A stretch of DNA of 5,446 nucleotides from positions 1-5,446 of the forward strand of contig CAKRCJ010000175.1 in the NCBI GenBank assembly GCA_934307185.1. The letters are read 5' to 3'. The stretch's first letter is position 1, and each line of letters starts with the position of its first letter. This DNA is from an uncultured Roseburia sp. (GTDB taxonomy: Bacteria; Bacillota; Clostridia; Lachnospirales; Lachnospiraceae). This document shows, piece by piece, positions 1 through 5,411 of the stretch. A program made the translations under genes and the position numbers. The notes below the pieces were generated by a model that saw nothing but the letters and a program-made list of their open reading frames with translations, ran no database searches and was not told the origin of the DNA.

Positions 1-771
1 ATGTGTGGTAAAAGTAGAGTTATTACCACCGCCGTGCTCCATATGTAAAATTAATGCGGTATCTAATAATTTGGCTTCCAGAGGAGAAAACTTACTGTCC
101 GCACGGAGAATATGTAAAATATTTTCTGCGGTGGAATATTCTGCCTTTGGCGCATGGATAAAAAGACTGGCACCATCGTGGTAATGCTTATATGCCTGAT
201 AACCATATACAGAAAGCAATGGAAATAAACTGATTAACTGTAAGCATTGCCGTAATACATTCGGAAGAGAGATATCATCGGCAAGGTCATCATAAGAGTA
301 AAGTGTTAAGACGCTTCTTGCAAGTGTGTTCATCATATCCTTGCTTGGAGCTTTCATAATGATGTCACGGACAAAACTAGTTGGCAGTGTCCGGTAGTGG
401 CTTAACATTGCAGTGAAATCTGTTAACTCCTGTCTGGTTGGAAGCTTTCCGAACAAAAGCAGATACGTACATTCCTCAAAGCCAAAATGGCTGTTCTCAT
501 CAATTCCGGCTATAATATCTTTTACATTGTAGCCGCGGTAGTAAAGCGCACCGTCAGCAGGAACTGTTTCTCCATTTACAACTTTTGTGGAACATACATC
601 TGATATTTCGGTCAGACCAACTAAAACACCTTTACCATTAATGTCTCGTAATCCACGTTTGACATTATATTTGGTATATAATTCCGGTTCAATTACAGAA
701 CATTTCGCAGAGAGCTGCGACAGATGTTCTAATTCCGGAGTAATTTCACAAAATGGATTATTTTTTGTCAT
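1..771 (-). CDS. gltA: Citrate synthase (citrate/2-methylcitrate synthase family), N-terminal 257 residues, truncated by window edge
   Basis: Reading the minus strand from the ATG at 771-769 gives 257 uninterrupted codons running off the left edge. Citrate synthase condenses acetyl-CoA (or propionyl-CoA) with oxaloacetate in the cytoplasm, feeding the oxidative TCA branch towards glutamate. Visible family marks are the GALYYRGY segment at residues 74-81, matching the G-x-L-x-Y-R-G-Y motif of citrate synthases, the all-helical stretch after it, and HMEHGGGNNSTF at residues 243-254, the clostridial form of the first active-site histidine region. Family members of this type are about 450 residues long, so roughly the last 190 residues, including the second active-site histidine and the aspartate, lie outside. 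The start is supported by AGGAGG at 784-779, 7 bases upstream. The gene is transcribed divergently from cdd. Citrate versus 2-methylcitrate preference cannot be decided from this part. Confidence 0.9.
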   Translation of the reverse strand, partial: MTKNNPFCEITPELEHLSQLSAKCSVIEPELYTKYNVKRGLRDINGKGVLVGLTEISDVCSTKVVNGETVPADGALYYRGYNVKDIIAGIDENSHFGFEECTYLLLFGKLPTRQELTDFTAMLSHYRTLPTSFVRDIIMKAPSKDMMNTLARSVLTLYSYDDLADDISLPNVLRQCLQLISLFPLLSVYGYQAYKHYHDGASLFIHAPKAEYSTAENILHILRADSKFSPLEAKLLDTALILHMEHGGGNNSTFTTH

Positions 772-803
772 TCAAATCCCTCCTCAATTTATCGCGTTAA
801 CTT

Positions 804-833
804 ATAATAGCATATGTATTAAAATTAATACAA
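804..833 (-). promoter_or_regulatory. Putative sigma-A promoter of the citrate synthase gene
   Basis: On the minus strand TTGTAT (833-828) and TATTAT (809-804) are separated by 18 bases. Transcription would start near the A opposite position 797, giving a leader of about 25 bases that carries the AGGAGG site. Both boxes match the vegetative consensus at 4-5 of 6 positions, in DNA that is generally AT-rich, so the call is moderate. Confidence 0.5.
816..831. promoter_or_regulatory. Palindromic operator candidate in the citrate synthase promoter
   Basis: GTATTAA-AA-TTAATAC is a perfect 7-base inverted repeat with a 2-base centre. It sits between and partly on the -35 box of the putative citrate synthase promoter, the expected position for a repressor that blocks RNA polymerase. 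The regulator is unknown; the sequence is not one I recognise as a Rex, CcpA or CodY box. AT-rich DNA produces such palindromes by chance more easily than balanced DNA. Confidence 0.35.
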
Positions 834-875
834 GAAAATTGTTGATATTTTAGTAAATTTTTAGAAAATAAATGC

Positions 876-904
876 TTTCCTAAATAAAAAAAATAGAGTA
901 CAAT
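876..904 (+). promoter_or_regulatory. Putative sigma-A promoter of cdd
   Basis: TACAAT at 899-904 is a good -10 box (5 of 6). The best-spaced -35 candidate is TTTCCT at 876-881, 17 bases upstream, which is weak (3 of 6). Start would fall near 911, leaving a leader of about 58 bases before the cdd start. No riboswitch-like fold was seen in that leader. Confidence 0.4.
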
Positions 905-968
905 GAAAAGACACGGTAAAATATGTCGAGTGATGTATTATGAATGAATGTATAAAGGAGAAGATAAA

Positions 969-1379
969 ATGGAGAATAAAGAATTAGTAAAAGCAGCAAT
1001 GGAAGCAAAAGAACATGCTTATGTCCCATATTCCCACTTCAGGGTTGGAGCAGCACTTTTGACAAAAGAAGGAAAAGTATATCAGGGTTGTAATATTGAA
1101 AACGCAGGTTATACACCGACAAACTGTGCCGAGAGAACCGCATTTTTTAAAGCAGTATATGAAGGAGAACGTAATTTTGAGGCGATTGCGGTAAATGGGG
1201 ATGCAGAGGATTATTTATATCCGTGCGGCGTATGCAGACAGGTAATGGCAGAATTCTGTACTCCTGATTTTAAAATTATTGTTTCAAACAAAAATGGGGA
1301 ATACGAAGAATTCACACTTGCCACGTTACTGCCGGGAGCATTTACACCGGAGGAGCTGGAAAAAGGCCAGATTTTATAG
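969..1379 (+). CDS. cdd: Cytidine deaminase
   Basis: Encodes a 136-residue small, homotetrameric-type cytidine deaminase, which hydrolytically converts cytidine and deoxycytidine to uridine and deoxyuridine in pyrimidine salvage (cytoplasmic). The zinc site is complete: NCAE has Cys53 and the proton-shuttling Glu55, and PCGVC supplies Cys86 and Cys89. Upstream, SHFRVGAAL (residues 22-30) and GCNIENAGY (40-48) are the substrate-binding signatures of the family. The length agrees with the Bacillus-type enzyme. An ATG at 948 is in frame, but AAAGGAG at 954-960 lies inside that extension and is 8 bases before the ATG at 969, so 969 is the start. The gene is flanked by non-coding DNA on both sides, and no convincing terminator follows it, so transcripts may continue towards the 6S RNA gene. 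Confidence 0.97.
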   Translation: MENKELVKAAMEAKEHAYVPYSHFRVGAALLTKEGKVYQGCNIENAGYTPTNCAERTAFFKAVYEGERNFEAIAVNGDAEDYLYPCGVCRQVMAEFCTPDFKIIVSNKNGEYEEFTLATLLPGAFTPEELEKGQIL

Positions 1380-1438
1380 GTGGAACAGGTTTTCCCAATT
1401 TTGTCAATAGATAAAATGCCAAGAAAAAAGTAGTAAAT

Positions 1439-1469
1439 TTGGTAGTATTTTTTAGAGTGATGCTATAAT
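1439..1469 (+). promoter_or_regulatory. Upstream promoter of the 6S RNA gene (extended -10 type)
   Basis: TGCTATAAT at 1461-1469 is a perfect extended -10 element (TGn plus TATAAT). The -35 is poor: TTGGTA at 1439-1444 with a long 19-base spacer, as is often tolerated with an extended -10. Transcription would start near 1476 and give a 5'-extended 6S transcript. The stretch 1380-1438 before it holds nothing recognised. Confidence 0.45.
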
Positions 1470-1475
1470 TTTTAC

Positions 1476-1504
1476 TTGTGAAAGCGGGAATATTAAAGTA
1501 TAAT
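1476..1504 (+). promoter_or_regulatory. Main promoter of the 6S RNA gene
   Basis: TTGTGA (1476-1481) and a consensus TATAAT (1499-1504) are separated by exactly 17 bases. The predicted start, an A near 1511, falls just before the first strand of the closing stem of the 6S RNA, which supports both calls. Confidence 0.7.
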
Positions 1505-1510
1505 AAGACT

Positions 1511-1705
1511 ATCAAAAAAGCCTGGAATGTTCGATACCCCTACTTTTTTGAACCTACATTTACTTTAAACGGGATTCCAATATTTTCAATTGGATGCCAG
1601 GCCTCAGTAATTCGCTGCGGCGGCGGTGGAAGGCAAAAGATTGATTGAGGTTACCCACCTAGCGCCAGCTAGGAGTCAAAATTGTAGGAAACGGCATTTT
1701 GGGTA
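1511..1705 (+). ncRNA. ssrS: 6S RNA
   Basis: A stretch of about 195 bases folds into the long interrupted rod typical of 6S RNA, the mimic of an open promoter that binds the housekeeping RNA polymerase holoenzyme. Pairings that I can see: CAAAA and GCC (1513-1522) with GGC and TTTTG (1693-1701) close the molecule; CCTAC plus TTTTGA (1539-1551) pair with TCAAAA plus GTAGG (1676-1688), each leaving a TT mismatch; AACCT (1551-1555) pairs with AGGTT (about 1648-1652); a perfect 6-bp hairpin CCTAGC-GCCA-GCTAGG (1658-1673) sits on the 3' side of the central bubble; CAG/CTG closes the apical part near 1605-1618. The sequence between, including AAACGGGATTCC and GAGGTTACCCACCTAG, resembles Firmicutes 6S RNAs as I remember them. 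No ORF overlaps, and a 17-bp-spaced promoter sits just upstream. The 3' end is inferred from the closing stem and may result from processing. No other structured RNA (SRP RNA, RNase P, tmRNA) fits. Confidence 0.85.
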
Positions 1706-1707
1706 AC

Positions 1708-1886
1708 ACAAAAGATGTTTTTGAAGTACAAAGGATTCTTAAAGTACAAAAGAGTTTGGAAAGTACAACGGAAGTTAGAAAGTACAAAAGACTCATAAAA
1801 TACAAAAGAGTTTATAACTGCAAAAGAGTAATAGAATGTACCAAAGAATAGAGAAAGATACAAGAGATAACATCATACAAAAGAGA
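1708..1886 (+). repeat. Ten degenerate tandem copies of a roughly 19-base A-rich unit
   Basis: A motif close to AAAGTACAAAAGAGTTTGG recurs ten times. Counting the C of its TAC/ACA core, copies fall at 1709, 1729, 1747, 1766, 1785, 1803, 1821, 1841, 1861 and 1878, so the period is 17-20 bases, mean 18.8. Copies 3-6 are the best conserved; copies 7-9 have drifted (GCAAAAGAG, GTACCAAAG, ATACAAGAG). The period is not a multiple of three and no plus-strand ORF with a ribosome binding site covers it, so it is not a protein repeat. It begins at the inferred 3' end of the 6S RNA and ends at the terminator. Copies abut and differ, with no unique spacers, so it is not CRISPR. Function unknown. Confidence 0.75.
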
Positions 1887-1922
1887 GAAGCTGCTTTATA
1901 TTTATAAAGCAGCTTCTTTTTT
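1887..1922 (+). terminator. Strong intrinsic terminator between the 19-base array and the SpoIID-like gene
   Basis: Arms 1887-1898 and 1905-1916 are perfectly complementary over 12 bases (GAAGCTGCTTTA and its complement), extendable by two further A-T pairs into the loop, and are followed at once by six T (1917-1922). It is the only good terminator downstream of the 6S promoters, so the primary 6S transcript probably ends here. It lies 27 bases before the start of the next gene, so it could also attenuate that gene. Confidence 0.9.
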
Positions 1923-1949
1923 CGATAAAAAACGGACTTCGGGGGAAAG

Positions 1950-4175
1950 ATGGACTTGAAAAAAAGAGTGATTTTACTTATTGTGCTGCTGCTGATTTTC
2001 GCTGGCTGCATTTTTGTGAAAGAAAGAAAAGAACAAAGGCGGGAAGAATTTTCCAGACGTTTTGTTACAGTTGGGGAAGCTTCGGATGAGCTTTCTTTTT
2101 CTGTTTATGATAAAGCGGACTGGGAAGCGTTTTTTGGCGGTTATCACAGCAAATTTCTGACGCAGGAGATGCTAAAGCAGATGATAAGCAGACTCGGGGT
2201 AAAAGAGTATATCGTGTTGGAAGAGGGCAGTAATTTTTCCTATGTGGAAAGAGCAGACTGGGTTAAAGTTTATCTTCAGATTTTGGATTATCTGGATAAT
2301 GATGAAAAAGTTACCAAACAGAGTGTTCTTGTTATGGATTTTATAGAAAAGGAAAACGGAGTCATTCTTGTCACAGACAAAGGAGACTATGTAACAAAGC
2401 TGCCGGAAACGTTTTTTGAAAAATGGAAGGCATATAAAGTTTTTCTCATGGAGGAGAACTGTATTGGAATAGAAGCTTTATCGGAGGAGGAAGCAGTAGT
2501 ACATAACGCATATTTAAAGGCATATGAAGAGAAAACGGTTGAATTTCTGTTCGGGGGAGGGGATTATCATGTATCCGCAGAAGCAGGGAATGAAATGCCA
2601 ACGCAGGGGGTATGTGATTTGACTTTTTTGGATGGAAAGCTTTCTAAAATAAGTAAAAAGGAAGAGACGATTGAAGGAAATCTGTTATCCTATGATGAAA
2701 ATTATATTGAAATCGATGGCTATGGAAGGATAGGGCATACAGGAAAACTTGCAGTGTATCATAATGCAGAGGGTGAGGTGACAGAAGCCTCCATATCAGA
2801 TGTTGTGCTTGGAAACCGGAAAGTAACGTATGTTATCGGAGCGGGAGAAGTATGTGCCATTTTAATGGAAGCACCGGCAGAAATAGAAAATATAAGGGTA
2901 CTGCTTTTAGCAGAAAATGGAAGCAGATTTCGGAAAGAGGTTTATTTAAAAGGAGATACCGATGGTGTTATAAAAATGGGGGAAGATACGGTTTCCTATT
3001 GTGCCAATGATGTGATTTCAGTAAACGATTACATGAAAGATATGGAGGATACCTTTATTTTAGAACCACAGACGGAGGAGGCAAAAATATATCTTTGCAG
3101 CGACGCAGGGGAAATTTGTTCGAATGGCTACGAGGGAAGCATGGAAGTAAGACATTATGAGGAAGGTTATACGTTGGTGAACAGTCTGCCGTTTGAGCAT
3201 TATCTGTATGCTGTTGTTCCAAGCGAAATGCCGTCCACTTTTGAAATGGAAGCGTTAAAAGCCCAGGCGGTCTGTGCGAGAAGCTACGCATATATCCAGC
3301 TGCTTGGCGCAGACTTAGCGGCATACGGGGCGCATATTGATGACAGCACCTCGTATCAGGTTTACAATAAAACACCACCGGATGAACGGGCAATACAGGC
3401 AGTAAATGAAACGAAAAATCAGGTAATGTCATATCAGGGGGCAGTGGTGGAGGCTTACTATTTTTCAACCTCCATGGGTTATACAGATACGGCAGAGGTG
3501 TGGAATATAGAAGATACCGACACCTATGGCTATTTAAAAAAGGTCTGCTTAAATACAACAGAATATGGGGAAAATCTTTCCGATGAGACAGCTTTTAAAC
3601 GTTATATTACTTCCGGGCAGAGTGGATATGACAGTGATATGAAATATTTCCGTTGGAGTGTGGCGGCAGATTATCGCAAAATGGGTGAAGATATAAGGCA
3701 GATTTTAGAAAACAGGCATTCCATTTCTGCCGGGAACGTGCTATATTATAAATCTGATGGCAAAACGGAAGCAGACTCTATGGAAGGCTTTGGAGAATGG
3801 AAAGATTTTTTGGTGGAGGAACGCAGCAGCTCCGGTTTTATTCTTACACTTAAAGCGGTGTATGAGAATGGTGTAGTGAGAGTAAAATCAGAATATAATA
3901 TAAGAAAAGTTTTAGGCTGTGGCATTTTTACAATAAACTATGCGGACAAAAGCACATCGGAACAAAAAGGCAGTATGCTGCCTTCTGCGGCCTGTACAGT
4001 AGAAAAACAGGATGACGGAACATACGTTCTTTACGGTGGCGGCTTCGGACATGGACTTGGAATGAGCCAGAATGGAGCGAATGGTCTTGCGAAGGCAGGG
4101 CAGAGCTATCAGGACATTCTGAAGTTTTTTTATAAAGATATTGAAATTGAACCCTTAGCGGGAAATGGAACATAA
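1950..4175 (+). CDS. SpoIID/LytB-domain protein, membrane-anchored or lipoprotein, with long N-terminal extension
   Basis: A 741-residue exported protein. Residues 1-23 are a short basic start (KKR, 4-6) and a hydrophobic stretch ending in FAGC (Cys20), so either a lipoprotein signal or an uncleaved anchor; the rest should lie outside the membrane. Residues about 315-735 are SpoIID/LytB-like: the IRVLLL opening strand (315-320), GSMEVRHY (396-403), and the helix LPFEHYLYAVVPSEMP, whose Glu426 aligns with the catalytic Glu of SpoIID lytic transglycosylases. Then come KAQAVCARSYAY, YYFSTSMGYTDTAEVW (503-518) and the glycine-rich GGGFGHGLGMSQNGA ending (from 696). SpoIID cleaves glycan strands lacking stem peptides during engulfment; whether this paralogue acts in sporulation or vegetative wall growth cannot be told. 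It is about twice the length of SpoIID (near 340 residues); residues 25-310 match nothing I recognise. The ATG is preceded by GGGGG at only 4-5 bases; the in-frame TTG at 1956 is a possible alternative. No separate promoter is evident. It is followed after 17 bases by the YihY-like gene. Confidence 0.88.
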   Translation: MDLKKRVILLIVLLLIFAGCIFVKERKEQRREEFSRRFVTVGEASDELSFSVYDKADWEAFFGGYHSKFLTQEMLKQMISRLGVKEYIVLEEGSNFSYVERADWVKVYLQILDYLDNDEKVTKQSVLVMDFIEKENGVILVTDKGDYVTKLPETFFEKWKAYKVFLMEENCIGIEALSEEEAVVHNAYLKAYEEKTVEFLFGGGDYHVSAEAGNEMPTQGVCDLTFLDGKLSKISKKEETIEGNLLSYDENYIEIDGYGRIGHTGKLAVYHNAEGEVTEASISDVVLGNRKVTYVIGAGEVCAILMEAPAEIENIRVLLLAENGSRFRKEVYLKGDTDGVIKMGEDTVSYCANDVISVNDYMKDMEDTFILEPQTEEAKIYLCSDAGEICSNGYEGSMEVRHYEEGYTLVNSLPFEHYLYAVVPSEMPSTFEMEALKAQAVCARSYAYIQLLGADLAAYGAHIDDSTSYQVYNKTPPDERAIQAVNETKNQVMSYQGAVVEAYYFSTSMGYTDTAEVWNIEDTDTYGYLKKVCLNTTEYGENLSDETAFKRYITSGQSGYDSDMKYFRWSVAADYRKMGEDIRQILENRHSISAGNVLYYKSDGKTEADSMEGFGEWKDFLVEERSSSGFILTLKAVYENGVVRVKSEYNIRKVLGCGIFTINYADKSTSEQKGSMLPSAACTVEKQDDGTYVLYGGGFGHGLGMSQNGANGLAKAGQSYQDILKFFYKDIEIEPLAGNGT

Positions 4176-4192
4176 GAGAGGAGGAAACCAGT

Positions 4193-5044
4193 TTGATTTG
4201 GAAGATTATCGGAAATGGAAAATCTTTTTTTGATAAATGTAAAAGAGATAAGATAAATGCATATTCTGCCCAGTCGGCTTTTTTTGTGATATTGTCTACC
4301 ATTCCGTTTTTAATGGTTTTCTCGTCGCTGCTGCGGTACACACCGATTACGGAGGCAACCTTGTTAAAAATGTATCAGACAGCGCTGCCGGATTATATTT
4401 CTGCATTTTTAATTTCCATTACCGATGAAGTGTATAACCGTTCGGTCGGAATTATTTCCATCACCGCGATTGTGGCAATCTGGTCCGCCGCAAAGGGAAT
4501 ACAGTATATGACAGACGGACTGAATTCGGTGAATGACTTAGAGGAAAACCGTAACTGGTTTGTGTTAAGGCTCTGGGCAATCGTGTACACTGTCGCATTT
4601 TTGATTGCGGTCGTATTCACACTCGTTGTTCTCGTATTCGGAAATACGCTGCATGACCTTGCGGCGGAATATATTCCACTTATTCAAAATCTGGCAGACA
4701 TGATCGTTCATTTACGGGGTTTTGTATTTCTTGGTATTTTGTTTGTCTTTTTTGATATTATTTTTACGGCACTGCCGAATAAAAAGCTGACGTTTAAAAG
4801 CCAGATGCCGGGAGCAGCCATCTGTGCGGTCGCCTGGTATGTGTTTTCCTTTGCCCTGTCCATTTATGTGGACTATTTTAACGGCTTTTCCATGTATGGA
4901 AGCTTAACAACCATTGCGTTAATTATGTTATGGCTTTATTTCTGCATGTACATTATGATGATGTGTGCGGAAGTGAACGTCATTTTTAACGAGAGCTTTA
5001 AGAAGTGGCTCAAGCGTGACAAGGCAAAGAAAAAAAGGGGTTGA
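4193..5044 (+). CDS. YihY/BrkB-family (UPF0761) integral membrane protein
   Basis: Encodes 283 residues with about six hydrophobic helices (near 25-48, 85-103, 124-150, 175-195, 205-226 and 235-262) and a Lys/Arg-rich cytoplasmic-type tail (270-283). Family marks are AYSAQSAFFVILSTIPF (23-39) in the first helix, GSLTT (236-240) and WLYF...CAEVN (247-262) in the last. The family, including E. coli YihY and Bordetella BrkB, was once called ribonuclease BN in error; its molecular role is unsettled, with envelope or transport functions suggested. The start is TTG, chosen because AGGAGG at 4179-4184 lies 8 bases before it and the next in-frame ATG (codon 41) is inside the first helix. It follows the SpoIID-like gene by 17 bases with no terminator between, so the two are almost certainly co-transcribed. 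No terminator of its own is visible; the T-box terminator downstream is the first one. Confidence 0.9.
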   Translation: MIWKIIGNGKSFFDKCKRDKINAYSAQSAFFVILSTIPFLMVFSSLLRYTPITEATLLKMYQTALPDYISAFLISITDEVYNRSVGIISITAIVAIWSAAKGIQYMTDGLNSVNDLEENRNWFVLRLWAIVYTVAFLIAVVFTLVVLVFGNTLHDLAAEYIPLIQNLADMIVHLRGFVFLGILFVFFDIIFTALPNKKLTFKSQMPGAAICAVAWYVFSFALSIYVDYFNGFSMYGSLTTIALIMLWLYFCMYIMMMCAEVNVIFNESFKKWLKRDKAKKKRG

Positions 5045-5069
5045 GTTTTCAAAAACCCTGTGCTAAAAT
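5041..5069 (+). promoter_or_regulatory. Promoter of the pheS T-box transcript
   Basis: TTGAGT (5041-5046) and an extended -10, TGCTAAAAT (5061-5069), are separated by exactly 17 bases. The -35 box contains the TGA stop codon (5042-5044) of the YihY-family gene. Start would be near 5076, directly before the T-box Stem I. Confidence 0.7.
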
Positions 5070-5076
5070 AATAGTC

Positions 5077-5333
5077 GATTGAAAAAAGGCTGTGAATGTG
5101 TTTAGTAGAGCACTATACTTTTTAAAGAGAGAGCAGGTCACCGGCTGAAAGCCCGCTTAAGGTAAGATAGGAATCGAATTTCCCACAGGAGCTGCATCAG
5201 TGAATAACAGTAGCTGATGACGTCTGATACACGTTACGTATTTTTGAAGCGCTTTTCTTTATTGAAAGAAGAGAATCAGGGTGGTACCGCGGAATCATTC
5301 GTCCCTAAGAACAGGGAGAATGGTTCCTTTTTT
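5077..5333 (+). promoter_or_regulatory. T-box leader (tRNA-Phe-sensing riboswitch) of pheS
   Basis: This leader reads the charging state of tRNA-Phe and lets transcription into pheS proceed when uncharged tRNA binds. Stem I is closed by CTGTG (5090-5094) with CACAG (5184-5188); its 5' side has the AGTAGAG element (from 5103) and its distal loop GGCTGAAAGCC is the usual T-box tip. The specifier is read as TTC (5180-5182), the Phe codon. A Stem II-like hairpin is CATCAG/CTGATG (5195-5219), and Stem III is 5252-5260 with 5265-5273. The T-box sequence AGGGTGGTACCGCGGAA is at 5278-5294; its TGGT (5282-5285) would pair with an ACCA tRNA end, as expected for a tRNA with discriminator A. TCCCT (5302-5306) can pair with AGGG of the T-box (antiterminator) or with AGGGA (5313-5317, terminator). 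The downstream pheS start agrees with the specifier. Confidence 0.95.
5291..5333 (+). terminator. T-box regulated intrinsic terminator
   Basis: The left arm 5291-5306 and right arm 5313-5327 pair as GGAA/TTCC, CATTC/GAATG and TCCCT/AGGGA with small mismatches, around the loop AAGAAC, followed by six T (5328-5333). It shares its left arm with the T-box antiterminator, which makes the two folds exclusive. It would also stop read-through from the YihY-family gene. Confidence 0.93.
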
Positions 5334-5353
5334 GTTTTATTTTATAAAACAAA
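5331..5353 (+). repeat. AT-rich inverted repeat immediately after the T-box terminator
   Basis: TTTGTTTTAT (5331-5340) and ATAAAACAAA (5344-5353) are perfect complements around a TTT loop. The left arm uses the last three T of the terminator tract. It could act as a weak extra hairpin in the pheS leader. The remaining 5354-5397 shows nothing before the AAGGAG site. Confidence 0.6.
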
Positions 5354-5411
5354 TCGCTCCATAAAGATGTAATGGCAGAATATTTAATTAGTTTAATAAG
5401 GAGAAATGAAA

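Noticed and set aside
587..853. Plus-strand open frame of 88 codons
   Set aside because: It lies antisense to the citrate synthase start region, has no ribosome binding site, and its sequence is unlike any protein I recognise.
948..968. Upstream in-frame ATG for cytidine deaminase, adding seven residues
   Set aside because: The ribosome binding site AAAGGAG (954-960) lies inside this extension and is ideally spaced for the ATG at 969; the 136-residue product matches family numbering of the zinc ligands.
1382..1396. Terminator after cdd
   Set aside because: Only a 4-bp GGAA/TTCC hairpin can be drawn and no T tract follows it directly.
1511..1705. SRP RNA, tmRNA or RNase P RNA instead of 6S RNA
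   Set aside because: None of their signature motifs is present (for example the SRP GGAAGCAGC loop region or a tmRNA tRNA-like end), while the rod with central bubble and 3'-side hairpin fits 6S RNA.
1708..1886. CRISPR array
   Set aside because: Units of about 19 bases abut each other, vary in sequence and have no unique 26-40-base spacers; there are no cas genes.
1669..2011. Two minus-strand open frames over the array and the start of the SpoIID-like gene
   Set aside because: They are complements of the A-rich repeats and of the signal segment, rich in Phe/Tyr/Leu from T-rich codons, with no ribosome binding site; one would cross the strong terminator.
3055..3558. Minus-strand open frame of 167 codons
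   Set aside because: It is antisense to the conserved SpoIID domain, with a composition (many Pro, Ser, Arg, His) typical of a shadow frame.
3928..4620. Minus-strand open frames opposite the SpoIID-like C-terminus and the YihY-like gene
   Set aside because: Both sense genes carry clear family motifs there; the antisense frames have no initiation signal.
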